Below, piece by piece: positions 33,037-45,056 of a stretch of DNA of 64,000 bases. The notes below the pieces were generated by a model. The model searched no databases and was not told where the DNA came from. It worked only from the letters and a program-made list of their open reading frames with translations. The DNA is from Bombyx mori. Lineage: Eukaryota; Arthropoda; Insecta; Lepidoptera; Bombycidae. Location: positions 3,990,501 through 4,054,500 of the forward strand of contig NC_085132.1 in the NCBI RefSeq assembly GCF_030269925.1. Direction: 5' to 3'. The position numbers and the translations under genes are program-made. The stretch's first letter is position 1. Each line of letters begins with the position of its first letter.

Positions 33037-34718
33037 TTAAATTCATGCTATATGGATTGTGTAATGGAAATGTTAAATGCGTCATTAGGTACGCGAAACA
33101 AAGTTTTTTCGACGCCCGGTATGTTAACTAAGATACTACATACCTACGTAAAACGTACGTAACTACGGTAGAATCACTAGAAGTAATAGTGTTCTGTGGG
33201 TAGTATGGTATATTGTAACCGAGAGAAGAACGTTTTAGGGCCAAAGTAGTGTTAATATCTTTGTTATAAATACAGAAATACATTACACTATATGCTGAAT
33301 TATAAAGATATCTTTATAATGAAGTTGGTACGTCAATTTGATCTTTCAATTATTTATTCTAGTGCTAATTGGCAATGTTTAGGGTAAAGGTCTAACACAA
33401 CACCCTATTTCTGGTCACCCGAAAAGTTTATTTAAATTTCACTACATTCACAGCATTTTGCCGAGACGCTTATTTTAGTTGTCCTCTCATTTTATTCCGT
33501 TTCATTGAGTTTTAAATGATTATTATAAAAGAATATTCAATATCCATTTTATTATGGTCCTCTTTACTTAATCTTACTCTAAAATAAACGGTTAAAAAGA
33601 CTAGAAACCAAACTATTTAAACTTTAAAAAATGTTCCAACTTAAACCCAGCTTAATCAATTTATGATGGTAGTCTGATAGAAATATTTGAATATAAACCT
33701 TAGTGCCGTACACAACGCTTCCTTCATGTAATGTAATGAACCCAACTAAGATTCATTTTCTTCAGCAGCAAATATATTTACTACATTTCCATGGATAAAA
33801 AGTTGTTCATACTTTAAATGTATTATAAATAATTGAATCTGTCACATATAATAAGATTATGTTGAGAATGTAGTTAAGTCACGTGATTTGTTTAAATTTA
33901 CAATAAACAATTATTGATGCTTTAACTTTATAGTTTTAGTTTTTCCTTTAAAATAACAACAATGTCTTCTTCAATTGCCCTTTTTATTTTCTCTAGGAAA
34001 TCAAAATTAAACATTGTTCCTAGGACCATACAAATTATATTTTATTAGGTTTATCTATGAATAAGTAACTTCTTTGGTAAGTACCTTATTACATACTAAC
34101 GTGATGAATTCACTATATAAACAAGATGTGGAAAAAATCGAATACAGTAAAAGCAACTCATTTGCGAAGCCGAATATCCTGCTTTTTCTGTATTCACAGC
34201 ATATTTACAGAACTTTTACTGTAACAGAAGAAATATTTAGGTTTTTTTCTTTTTTGTTTTGTTACTCTCTCTCAGAAAACAGGCTCTTAAAGTACTAGAT
34301 CAATTTTTATGGCACTTCAAACATGATCAGGTTAATTACACCCTATATTATTCAGTTTTAATAATGAACAAATGCAGGTTACAGCTAAAAATAACAATAG
34401 CTACAAAAGTTTTATGTTAAAGTGATTTTAAAGTCAGTAAAAATATTTTAATGTTATAATTGACTAATGTAATGAATTGAAAATGCATTATTTTTTTTAG
34501 GTTAGCATATTTGAATGCACTTGATAAAGGAGGATTGTATAGAGAAATCTATGTCTTTCAGTTGATAACTATAACCTGGCATAGGAATTGTATAATGTGG
34601 AGTGGTAAACTTTAATCCTAAGGCATTCACTATCAGTCAACTGGTAATGCAGAGAATTAAGTATCAATAATTTAAAGATTCTTAACTCTTAAAACTCTAC
34701 AATTGACACAATATTCTC

Positions 34719-35780
34719 TTAAATGTCTGCATTTAATTTATTATTCAAATATGAAGGCATTCGGCCAGGCGACTTCTTTTCTTGCTTGTGTACATCTATT
34801 TGGTGTCTCCTCATTTGTTTTCTGTAGCCAAAAGCTTTGCCACACAAGTTGCAGCTGTAGTTTTTCACTCCTAAATGATCTACTTCATAATGTCTTTGTA
34901 AGTATAGTTTTGAATGAAAAGCCTTTTTGCAAGTATCACATTTAAACGCCGATTCTTTGTGCCGAAGACTATGTCTGTTCAAATTGCTTTTAGTCAAGAA
35001 TCTGGCAGGACATTCTGTACACAAATAACGATAATCTCCAGTATGCGTCTTCATATGACCTTTAAGCAGACTTGAACTGCGTCCTCTGTATGGACAGATC
35101 TTGCATTTGAATTTGAAATCTGTACTGTGAGTAAACCTGTGGTTAGCATGTGCGCTTTGTTGACGAAATGACTTTCCACAAATGTGACAAATGTATTTAG
35201 GCAAAGTAGAGTCGTGGATAGCATAGTGATCTCTACTATGTCCTTTGCTAACAACTTTCTTGCATATGCGACATTGGACTTTTTTACCTCTGGCTAAATT
35301 GAGACAAACAGGTAACTTTATGTTATCGAGATCACAGTTGCTTAAATCTAAGAAATACTGTTGCACTGATGACCACTGAGTGGGTCTATCATTATTTGCA
35401 TTGTTTTCACAATAATCATTCTGAGGTTCATCTGATTCCGTACTACAACTGAACTCCGATACAGACACAGAACTGTTTTTCAAAATTGATTCACTCAAGA
35501 GTATTTCGGATTGTTTAGCTGCCTTTCGAAATAGTATCGCACATTGTAAAAGTTTGTAACAAGCACTGCACAAATACTTAGGAAACTCATCATCTTCGCT
35601 GATGTCGATGTCTCCAAATGTTCTCACATCGTACGATAGATCAGTAGAACAGTCAGGTCCATAAATGGGTATTCCGCCTTCTTTTAGACATATTCTGCAT
35701 TTAGTAAAATTTGTAATGGATTTAGTTTCAGCCATTTCACAATGATGATTTATTATTGTAGTTTTCTGGATTGTGTTCAT
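34719..35780 (-). CDS. ZAD-domain C2H2 zinc-finger protein, intronless
   Basis: 353 aa. The N-terminal ZAD has zinc pairs CRIC and CSAC, with YDVRTFGDIDISEDDEFPKY between them, a domain that mediates dimerisation in insect zinc-finger regulators. An acidic, Ser-rich linker follows. Then come six C2H2 fingers beginning CRIC, CHIC, CKIC, CTEC, CDTC and CNLC. The first is odd (CRICKKVVSKGHSRDH), lacking the aromatic/hydrophobic pattern of the rest. The C-terminus is PGRMPSYLNNK, shared in form with its neighbours. Translation may start at the second Met (MAETKS, residue 16). Closest in this window to 56455-57522. The targets are unknown. Confidence 0.93.
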   Translation of the reverse strand: MNTIQKTTIINHHCEMAETKSITNFTKCRICLKEGGIPIYGPDCSTDLSYDVRTFGDIDISEDDEFPKYLCSACYKLLQCAILFRKAAKQSEILLSESILKNSSVSVSEFSCSTESDEPQNDYCENNANNDRPTQWSSVQQYFLDLSNCDLDNIKLPVCLNLARGKKVQCRICKKVVSKGHSRDHYAIHDSTLPKYICHICGKSFRQQSAHANHRFTHSTDFKFKCKICPYRGRSSSLLKGHMKTHTGDYRYLCTECPARFLTKSNLNRHSLRHKESAFKCDTCKKAFHSKLYLQRHYEVDHLGVKNYSCNLCGKAFGYRKQMRRHQIDVHKQEKKSPGRMPSYLNNKLNADI

Positions 35781-38700
35781 TCGTTATGGTGATTGTACAT
35801 ATTACTACGTTTAGCTTAAGGTTAGTACACATAATTAAGCTTCACATTTGAACTTTATCACTATGCCGCTGAAAATATGTAATCCTGACAAACACAGGAC
35901 AATAACTTATAATTTATTATAGTTACATATTATATATTAAAATACAATAGATATGGTACCTACATAATTTCAAGAAACTTGCTAATATGCATAGATTATA
36001 CACTTAATATATTAGAGATAGATGCGCAACTCTCATTTTTATTTTTGCTTTAGTTAAAGCCCGGTCCAGCAGGCGTCGCTACGGTCGATTATTAGTCTCC
36101 CTACCCCCCACCAGGTGGCTTTTTTAGTAATTTTAATATTTTTAATAACTCTCTTTATGAAAAAATCTTATCGTTTAGAATCGCTGGAATTCCCGGTAGT
36201 ACTTATGAGATATTAAGGAATGTTTTATTGTGTTCAGCATTCTAATCGATAAGATCTTTTCATACAGAGAGAAAACAGTTTTTTAAAATAAAAAGCTGTA
36301 ATTCTCTGTAAGCTATTTAATTTCCCTATATTACAAACAATTTTCGGTTAAAAGATTGTATGAACGTACAATTGTATAAAACTTCGAATAACAATAACTC
36401 CTCTAGATTAATCCTACTAGCGTACTTATTAACATTAAATCGAAAGTTATCTAAAAGTTAATTAAGTCTAGATAATCAAATCATTCAATGTCAATTAAGT
36501 CATTTGTGCGAAATATAAACATGTCAGCTTTCCATTATAAACATAGTAGACAATTTGAATTAAATTTAATAAATTTGTTTCTTAATGATAGCAGTTCTTG
36601 CTTAAAGTTGATCGTGACAGATCATGACCTTGTATGAAAATATTACATCTATAAATACTACCTATGCTTCGTCATACAATAATTGTCATTTAAACTAGCA
36701 TTGTAGAGATAATACACACACTAAAGTGAATACTAAATTATTCTTAGCATTCTTATAAACATTTAGAAACGATTAACCCACAATCATGTTCATAACATGT
36801 GACATTTTGTTCTGCACAAACGTTTTGTTACATGATTTGAAAAACAAAAAAAAAAAACAAAAAATGTTTAAAAAATGTAATGATGATTTAAAGTACTCTT
36901 AAATATTGATAGTTTGTACTTAATGACACTTATAGTAATCTTAGACATGATTACAATAGTTATACTTTTATTCTTTAACTAAATTATTTCTATTCTGACG
37001 TTTCTGATGCTTTAGCTTTGGTAATACTAGATGAAACAAACAGCAGATTGAAAGAAAATCATCTTAAAGTTAATTACATTCATTACAAACCATTAGTTTG
37101 CATTTTGTTACAAAAGAAACTGATGTTCGTTACATGCAAATGAATTATAAACATACACATGCAAACATAAAATGTAAATTTATCTTTTAATCCAAATTAA
37201 ATGTACATTAATATTACATCTAAATAATAGAAAGGGTCTCGAAAATTTTTATTGCACTCAACAGCAGACGAGCACACAACCCGGCTCATGATAAGTGGTC
37301 ACCAGTGATTATAAACTTCAGCAGTGTCATAGCGGTTGCTGTCTATCACTTAAGTTTTAATAAATTATTAATATACTCAGTCACAAGCATATTGATTTCA
37401 CACAATGAAAATGTAAGAAACATTATCATGTTTGGGCATTTTCATTTATATCTGCTCATACAGAAAACACAAGTTAGCAAATATATTCCACAGTTAATCT
37501 AAATAATTGCAAATAATGCTTTTGAAGATCGTTGACTTTTGATCATTAATTAAAATCATCTTCTCGTAGAATTTACAAAAGCTCATTTACAAAAATTTAT
37601 ATCAGTATTTTCATATATTACTAACTTACTAATTACAACTATTCAAACGTAATAGTATAACTATAAGAACTAAACAACCTATTTTAAAACAAAATTGGCA
37701 TCAATTTAGTTCTTATGAACTATTTCAATTATTAATTTATAAATTATAAACATATTTAAAAAAAATTAAGATCCCTTGTGAGTTCACATTCCTTGCTGAA
37801 TCAGTTTCTCTTCTGAAACGGAGAAACAAAGTATCTTAAGTATGTAACAAATATTGAAAAAATACGACCATGAAAAATTTAGTGTTAATGTAATCATACT
37901 TACAAATTAATATATTACATAACACGTTCTGGTTCAAATATAGTGCATCAATCTTTTCATGTTTCAGACATTTTAGTGCTCCTTATAATTTTTCCATAAA
38001 ATTTTGTCATTATCAAACCTTTGTCTACAAAAATAAAAACATTATTTTATATTGGGTAGAAGGATGAACGTGGTCACAGGCCACTTGGTGTAACTTGGTT
38101 ATCAAACACCAGGAAACAAAATGTGAATGCCATCATCTAACTTTGGATGTGAGATCAATTGTGCTGTATTTTATTTAAACAGGAAAGCATGACTGATTGA
38201 TCATTCCAAAAAACTAGTTCGGGCCCACTTGACAATAAGCATATAATACGCTGAGTTGCAAAACATAAATACTTCCACCCACTCGAGACAATTTTATTAT
38301 CTGAGGTGTGTGTGATAGTACGAGACTTAACACCGACTGTTTTAATCAAACTTAACATATATGATAGCTAGGCAGCAGAAATAGGAAGGACCATTAGTTG
38401 GTGCTAATTCATTTAATTATATTATGAATAATAATTCTGTTAGCAAATAATATACCGGGAAAATAGTGTAAACTCACCGTTATCAAGGCATCCGAAATAG
38501 CATTTCATTTTCGATCTTCGAGGCATGCTGATTTTTAATAATAAACTTTCTGTAAGAAACGAAAATAGTTACACAGGCTTACGAAACGCTAACGAAGAAA
38601 AAAGTATTGGAACCAAGTTATGTCTAAAGAGAATTCAAAACAGAGTTTCTCAATGTCTAATCGTCTAATATTCTCATAAAGCTAAAAGATGCTCTAAATT

Positions 38701-38836
38701 AATACTACAACGTAAAATAACTCACACCAAGACCAAAAAAAACGATTTAAAAAATTAAATCGTTACGACATTTTGAAAACTTTTTTTTTTTTTTTTGAGA
38801 TTGTTTTACGGCCCTGGGATTTTGAAAACTTCAAAG
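35781..38836. other. AT-rich intergenic region
   Basis: No supported long gene. It holds old SINE-like remnants: 37250-37345 (TTTTTATTGCACTCAACAGC, then GGCTCATGATAAGTGGTCAC) and 38045-38160 (CAGGCCACTTGGTGTAACTT). It also holds the small splice-bounded candidate at 38478-38549. Upstream of the ZAD gene start at 35780 I see no clear TATA element. Confidence 0.45.
38478..38549 (-). CDS. Possible short coding exon of an unknown gene
   Basis: On the minus strand an acceptor-like TTTCTTACAG is followed by a short leader, ATG at 38526 and 16 codons (MPRRSKMKCYFGCLDN), then a GTGAGT donor at 38477. The next usable acceptor is at about 38028 (TTTTTATTTTTGTAG). In phase it would add about 20 residues and a stop. 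The CxxxC pair is reminiscent of small zinc-binding starts but nothing firmer. This could be a small gene, a 5' exon of a larger one, or chance. Confidence 0.25.
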
Positions 38837-39757
38837 CAGTGTTTCCACTTAAGTTTTTTTTAACACATTTTACCCTAGTTTCTTTTGAATTTATCCCTAA
38901 AATTTCCTAGACAACTTTCATAAATCCTTTATATAGAAAGCATAAATAAAATACAGAAAATAAACCACAGCATATTATTTAATGTAGGTATATATAATAT
39001 AAACGCCCCCAGAAGATCATAGATCTATAGGATTAGAATTTTCAAGGAAGTCGACGCATTGCTTTTATATTCTTTTGCTGCACGCAACCTAACACTGTTC
39101 GGTTCTAAAATTGAGCAATTGTTTGCTGGCAAAGTTGGGAACTTTCTATGAAGCAAGCCGTTCAGGGTTTCATTAGAAAGCCTGTTTCTTTTGTCAGTTT
39201 TTACATTTGAGAACACTGAATAATCTTTCCACCTCAGTCTTTGAAGAAGGAACTGCTAGCAAAAGTGAAATGACAATTACAAGGTTTTCGTAAATGAAAT
39301 TACCATGATAATCTTTCATGGTACATGAAGTACCTGTATATTACAATACAAGTAAGTTCTGGTGACATCAACGAAAATAGGTAAATAAAAGTTTGGCGGA
39401 TTATACTTATTGGGATTCTGGGGAATCCCTAAGAAAAAAGCAGTGGCTTAATCTATGATTTACTTTACTAGAGGGTTACTGTTGAATCAAACCTTCTTAA
39501 TAGTTTTTATACACAACTCTGTTTTATTCTTTTACTTGTCAACTCGACTTAATGTCATTCTCTCTCCATAAAATAAAATGTTCATTGTTTTACTTTAAAA
39601 ACCGTTTATTTTAAAATTCACAACAGTTACTAGTATAGGCTTTGCTTTTTACCCCGAAATATCCTAAATCCTGGTATTTTTTAAATTGTCTTTATCATCC
39701 AAAATATCAGCTATTTTTCCCTAAAAAAGGGAGAATTCCCTAAAAGTGGAAGCACTG
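38837..39757 (-). mobile_element. hAT-family DNA transposon, internally deleted
   Basis: Ends are CAGTGTTTCCACTTAAG and the inverted CTTTTAGG... form (AAAAGTGGAAGCACTG), typical hAT CAGTG termini. The 8-bp target duplication CTTCAAAG is perfect (38829-38836 and 39758-39765). Subterminal CCCTAAAA-type motifs repeat near both ends. On the minus strand it keeps a remnant of the transposase C-terminal dimerisation region (39025-39290). It is 921 bp long, non-autonomous and probably fairly young. Confidence 0.93.
39025..39290 (-). pseudogene. hAT transposase C-terminal dimerisation region, frameshifted
   Basis: The reverse-strand reading gives AVPSSKTEVERLFSVLK, then after a one-base shift NVKTDKRNRLSNETLNGLL. 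This is the hAT dimerisation signature (VERLFS ... KRNRLS.ETLN.LL). The frame break lies near 39205-39215. Domains N-terminal to it are deleted. Confidence 0.85.
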
Positions 39758-40306
39758 CTTCAAAGTACGCTAACCTTTTTTATTGAGTCAGAACTCGTAT
39801 CTGCCATCTAGTGAGTTTATTAGTTCATTAAGGCCAAAACGTTTCAAAAATGACCTCGCCGGTTCCTAAAGATGACGCTAGTTGAATGTTCTTTTCCTTT
39901 GTATGGGAGTTGCACCCCCCTGCTAATATGTGCTGAACTGCTTTGACAAGACAACTGACATGCTACTGACATATCGCCAGTGTGACCAGATTTAAATCGA
40001 ACATTATGCCAGTTACTTGTATAAATACTGCTAAAATCTGCTTAATTTTTGTAAATAATTCCAAAGTTCTGCTAATAGATAAGATCATCATTTTTACGAG
40101 GATTCTTCTTCTTCTTCTTTTAGATAATTTGGCTCCAACGCCTTTGGCATTGATTTTGCCAATGTCAAAGTATTTACAAAAATGACAGGTGCTTAGAGAG
40201 GGAAAAAATTACTAAATCTAAATACAAGTAAATTTGGTCGGTTTTTCCATACGCGAATCTGTGGTTTTAAGAACAGCACAAACAAATATATGTTAGACTG
40301 ACTACT

Positions 40307-43300
40307 TTAGAGATAAATATTATTAGCAGATAAAAATTTACACAGAATATTTACATGTTTAGAATAGACTAAAGTTAATAAACAATTAATATTAATAGGT
40401 CGGGGAATGTCATTGGGAAGGATATCATAAAGAGGGGATACGATATTGGGGCAGTCGAAGAAAATGTGATCCAGGGTACCCTCATCTAATCCACACTCAC
40501 AAAGAGAATGGTCACGGACTCTAATTTTGGCAAGAAAAACAGGGGAGCAAACATGGCCAAGTCTAAGACGGATTATAGCTGAGACAATTTTTTTAGGAAG
40601 ATGGCAGTGGGAGGAAAACCAAGGCTTAGAGGGCAGGGTCGGTTGCAAGTTACCATAATGCTTACCTACTGACTGACGAGAAATCTGCCAGCTTTCATTC
40701 CAAGATTGAAGCATATCAGATTTTGCCAGAGAATGTAAATCTCGAGGAAAAATTTTGTTATACTTGTTACAGCCCATAACAACAGCCTCCTTGGCACAGG
40801 AGTCAGCAAGCTCATTCCCACAAATTCCGCTATGACTTGGGATCCAGACGAGAGTGACATCAAGTCCGGAGCAGTGACATTGAAACAGAGTTTCTTTAAT
40901 TTTTAATATAATTTCAAAATTGACTTTTGAATGCGATGGAAATTTAGTTATGTCTTGAAGACAGCTTAAGGAGTCCGAAAAAATTACCGATTTACTTAGA
41001 CCGCGGGTTTTAATAAAAAGAGCTGCTTCTAAAAGAGCAACAGCTTCACCAGAGTACACAGAGGAAGTCTGAGGGAGTTTGAATTTTAGGGAGATTTTAA
41101 ACTTGGGGATCCATACCGCAGCACCTACAGGTCCATTTTGGGATAGTTTAGATGCATCAGTGAATAGGTGATAATGATTAGGCCATTGTAATTGTACTAT
41201 GTTCTGAAATTGTAAATTTGCTCCTGGGGAGTCTTTATGGATCCCAATATTCAAGAAGGTAGTGGGACGAAATAAAAGACAGTCAAAAGAGAAAAGAAAG
41301 AGGGGGAATTTATCATATTGAGAAATTGGAGAAGCTAAATTTTGCAGTTTCTTATACGAGTTGACAAGAGGAGGTACAGATTTATGACGCCAGTATCTAG
41401 AGGTTTCGGTCAGTTGAGCAAGTTGGGAAAGTAGAGCTAAAAGGGGGTGGTTTGAGAGAGAAATTACTTTGTAGAAAAATCTATCAGCTAGAAACTGTCT
41501 ACGCAAGGCTAAAGGAGGTTCAAAACATTCAACTTGTAGGGCATTTATAGGGGAAGATTTCATGGCGCCAGAGATGATTCTGAGGCATTTTGATTGAATA
41601 CGATTTAGTTTTGTAAGTGCCATTTTATTACAAGGCTCCAAAACAAAGCAACCATAGTCAAAGTGACTTCTAATTAAAGCATTATAAAGAAGCTTCTGGC
41701 TGTAAGGATGTGAACCCCACTTAACACCGGAGAGTGCGCGTAGAACATTGATGCTCTTCTCAACTTTATTGCAGATATAGTTTAAATGGTGAACACCGGA
41801 GAGTTTAGAATCCAAGAGAATGCCCAAAAACTTAACTTTACTCAAGACTGGAATAGATTGGTTACAAATTTCAATATTTATTTCAGGGATAACTCTCTTA
41901 CGGGAGAAAGCAACCGCAGAACATTTAGGGATGGACAGGGATAAGCAGTGATCATTCAACCAAGAATTCAGGTTAAACAAAGCAGAATTTAGACAATTAC
42001 AAGCTTGTGAGAAAGAATTAGATATGGTATAGAGGGCAATATCGTCAGCATTTTGGAGGATACGGCAAAAACGGTTCACAGTAGTATCTAAAATAGCAGT
42101 GTAAATATTATAAAGCAGAGGACTGAGAACAGAACCCTGAGGCAGACCTTTCCAGGTCCGATGAGAAGAATTTTCACCTAAGATGCGAACTATAATAGAT
42201 CTGTCATAAAACAAATTGAAGATAAAATTCACAATTCTAGGAGGCATATTCAGGTTAATAAGTTTTTGTCTAAGTAAATGAAGGTCGACATTGTCGTATG
42301 CAGAGGAAATATCTAGAAAAACTGCTATAACATGACGATTTTGAGAGAATGCAACACGAATATCTGAAGTGAGGAGGCTCAGGCTGTCCAATGTTCCGTA
42401 ACCTCGTCTAAAGCCAAACTGACTATTAGGGAGAATAGACCTGTTTTCAACTATCCATTCTAGACGATTTTTTATCAAATGTTCCATAATTTTAGCTAGC
42501 ACACTCGAGAGAGCAATAGGTCTATATGAACAAGATTGAGCTGGATCCTTGCCTGGTTTTAGAATTGGGATTATCAATTGAGTTTTCCATGAGGCTGGAA
42601 TAGAACTGGAGAGAAATATATGATTTAAAAGATTTAGAAAGATTTTTTTTAGAAGAGTCAGATAATTTTTTTATAAAAGAGTACGGGAAGCCATCTATAC
42701 CTGGGGCTGAATCTCGGAGGTTGTCAAGAACACAGCATAGTTCTGCAAATGAGAAGCTGGAATTCATGGGGTCATTAGAGGCGGAGGAGGGAATTAAGGG
42801 ACAAGGTTTAAAAGGCACAAAGGGTGGGCAGAGTTTGGAGATAAAATCAGGAAGCCAAGACAAGGAATTAGAATTAATATTATTATCAGATTGTGATTTA
42901 CGAAATGCTTTTATTTTTTTCCAAATCAAGGAGGCAGGAGTTCTTGGGGAGAGAGACTCGCAAAAATTACGCCAAGCAAGAGATTTCTTTTGTCGCAAAA
43001 ATCTTTTAGAGATGGCCGAAATTTTCTGAAATTCTAGGAAATTCTCTAAAGAGAGAATTTTAGAAAATTCAGACTCAGCCTCCTTGCGTTTTTGGACTAT
43101 TTGGGAGCATTCAGCATCCCACCATGCTGGTGAGGGAATTTTATTTGAAGCTGAATTCTTTAAGGGAATGGTTAGTTCGGCTGCGGAGGATAAAATGGAA
43201 CAAAATTCTAGGTACAAAAATAGAGTATTTTCATCATTTGCATCAGGAAGAGATTCAAGATTATTTTGAACTAAAGATGAATACTTTTGCCAGTCGGCCT

Positions 43301-43995
43301 TGTTAAGTCTGAATTTCAAAAGGGGTTCATATGGAATTGAAGATGGGATGGAGGAATCGGCTAGTTAGTAATATTGGAAGATGATCACTGCCATGGGAGT
43401 TGGACAGAACAGACCAAGAAATCGAGTTAACTAAAGAGGGAGAGGACAAGGACAGGTCTGGGGCACTTGGACTTTGGGATGGGGATACTCTACGGGTGGG
43501 AGTTCCATCATTAAGTAGACACAAATTTAATTCATCAAGTTTATCAAGAAATAATGAGGAATTTGAGTCACATAACTCAGAACCCCACATTGTATGGCGT
43601 ATATTAAAATCTCCTAAGACTAAGAGAGGACATGGAAGAGAGGTTAAGAGTGTCGAAAATTCTTGAATAAGGTTACTGTTAGGGTGAGGGATGTACACTG
43701 AGACCACTGTGATGTTAAAGCAGCGAACTGCCACAATGTTAATTGCTGAGGAATGAGGAGGAAGGGTAATGCGAGAAAAAGATATATTTCTTCTGACCAA
43801 GATAGCAGTTCCTGCCCAGCCGTCGTCTCTGTCATCGCGGAGACACGAGAACCCGGGCACCCTAAGCAGAGTATCCGGTCTCAACCATGACTCCGCAACA
43901 GCAAAGAGGACAGGGTTATATTGATTAGATAGATAAATTATTTCTTGTTTTTTATTTCTGATACTACGACAGTTCCATTGTAGGACCTTCGTCAT
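40307..43995 (-). pseudogene. Non-LTR ORF2: endonuclease / reverse transcriptase / RNase H, two frameshifts
   Basis: Three reading-frame blocks: 43995-43327 (endonuclease; QWNCRSI, AESWL, LGDFNIRHTMWGS, GSDHLPIL), 43319-42522 (linker and start of RT) and 42577-40307. The last has RT motifs (PGKDPAQSCSYRPI, FGFRRGYGTLDSL, FLDISSAYDNVD, LPQGSVLSPLLYNIY, LQNADDIALY). RNase H follows (LFTDASKL, YSGEAVALLEAA, FSDSLSCLQDI, WIPSHSGICGNELAD), then a C-terminal CECG...HIFFDCP. Breaks lie near 43355 and 42620. The RT active-site box reads NADD where the family has (F/Y)ADD. Confidence 0.88.
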
Positions 43996-44542
43996 TATGC
44001 TTTGGTTGAGAGTTGACGAGACTAGAGATTAAAGCGTGAATCTGAATCAAGACGTTGTTCGGTAGTATATCATTGAATTTTGATAAAATATTTAGAAGCA
44101 GCATTGACATTAATTCCGCGAGATTATCATTTGTAGCAGGGGCACAGGGGGTGGGAGTGCTAAGAGCACAACCATTGGGTAAACAAGAGTTAGGAGGGCT
44201 AATAATATCGTTGTGAGCATGACGATCATAAGACTTGGAAAGTATTGGTTTAGACGATTTTTCAATAAAAACAGTTTTTTTGTATGAAGTTGACGGAGTA
44301 TGACAATATACATGTTTAGGAAGAACTTGCCCAAGAAAAGAGAGGACAACTGTACCCGTCGGTTCCCATACTGTTTTTCCATCTATTTTCTTTTTCTTAT
44401 TCATTCTTCTGGCTTTAATGACGGTGGTTGAAACAGACCGATACTCAATCCATGAGACTAGGTCCTCAAGAGACCACTCTACAGGAATTTGTCTCACGAC
44501 ACCCATCCTGGTAACTTGAAAGCGTGGAATAATTGCTGACAA
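43964..44542 (-). pseudogene. Non-LTR ORF1 (gag-like) lacking zinc knuckles
   Basis: 192 aa. It starts with the RNA-binding-type block IIPRFQVTRMGVVRQIPVEW, then VVLSFLGQVLPKHVYCH. Relatives continue into CCHC knuckles; here the text jumps to TSYKKTVFIEKSSKPIL with no CCHC motif, so an internal in-frame deletion is likely. It overlaps the start of ORF2 by 32 nt. Confidence 0.8.
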
Positions 44543-44579
44543 TTTGTTAGATGAAAGTAATGGGTTTGTTAAAAATGAT

Positions 44580-44640
44580 GAACCGATGCATCGCTCAACA
44601 CGAATGCACCGGACGTATTATCCGTTAGACCACGACGACT
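44580..44640 (-). mobile_element. Bm1 SINE head fragment
   Basis: GATGCATCGCTCAACACGAA, TGCACCGGACGTATTATCCG and TAGACCACGACGAC. Only the tRNA-like head remains. It abuts the 5' end of the non-LTR element. Confidence 0.7.
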
Positions 44641-44649
44641 TCAAAAGGT

Positions 44650-44740
44650 GCATTAAGCCCATCTATTGGTAAGCAGTCACTCTTGGACATCTGTAATGCA
44701 GGGGCAGAGCAAAGCTACTCCCTACTGCTGGGGCTTCCCT
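44650..44740 (-). mobile_element. Second SINE family, diverged copy
   Basis: CCCATCTATTGGTAAGCAGT, CACTCTTGGACATCTGTAAT and GCAGGGGCAGAGCAAAGCTA. It follows the Bm1 head directly. Confidence 0.5.
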
Positions 44741-44951
44741 TAAACATTATTTGAAGAAAGGCATCACAGTTCTTAGGAAACACTGTGGAGGAGAGATTCC
44801 ATTTAGGGTATGTGGTAAAAAATATCTTTGGAAACACACTGGATGAATACATTTGTTCCAAATAGTACAGATGTCATCACTACTATGGTGCGTGATGCAA
44901 TCATATAAAGGAAATGAGGGGATCGTAATTACTGTAAGTACTGTTAAAAGT

Positions 44952-45056
44952 GAGACCTCAGACGGCATTCACGTTGTAGATATCTATGGGCTCCAGTAAC
45001 CACTTAGCACCAGGTGGGCTGTGAGCTCGTCCACCCATCTAAGCAATAAAAAAAAC
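44952..45056 (+). mobile_element. Bm1 SINE, 3' end
   Basis: CCTCAGACGGCATTCACGTT through CACCCATCTAAGCAATAAAA. It is downstream of the 45640-47265 gene. Confidence 0.8.

Larger units (their letters stand above)
29383..34718. other. INPP5F 3' UTR and AT-rich intergenic region
   Basis: No gene can be supported here apart from two jockey-like tails (31226-31495, 32872-33036). The first ~1 kb probably holds the INPP5F 3' UTR; AATAAA hexamers occur near 30218 and 30327 but I cannot tell which is used. A GAATGAATGA-type simple repeat lies at about 29820-29880. The rest is AT-rich with T- and A-runs. Confidence 0.5.
40103..44580 (-). mobile_element. I/jockey-type non-LTR retrotransposon with RNase H, nearly complete but broken
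   Basis: About 4.5 kb on the minus strand: ORF1 (44542-43964), overlapping ORF2 (43995-40307), a 3' UTR and a simple-repeat tail (GAA)n at 40119-40103. ORF2 holds an APE endonuclease, reverse transcriptase, RNase H and a terminal CCHC-like zinc motif. Presence of RNase H points to the I group rather than jockey proper. ORF2 has two frameshifts and ORF1 lacks its zinc knuckles. The 5' end is set only approximately. Confidence 0.85.

Noticed and set aside
38155..38358. 67-codon minus-strand ORF ending near an old SINE remnant
   Set aside because: No motif, and it overlaps degraded repeat sequence. It lies between the candidate small exon and its acceptor, so it would be intronic.
42721..43666. 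Plus-strand ORFs of 60-102 codons
   Set aside because: Antisense shadows of the ORF2 endonuclease/RT region of the non-LTR element.
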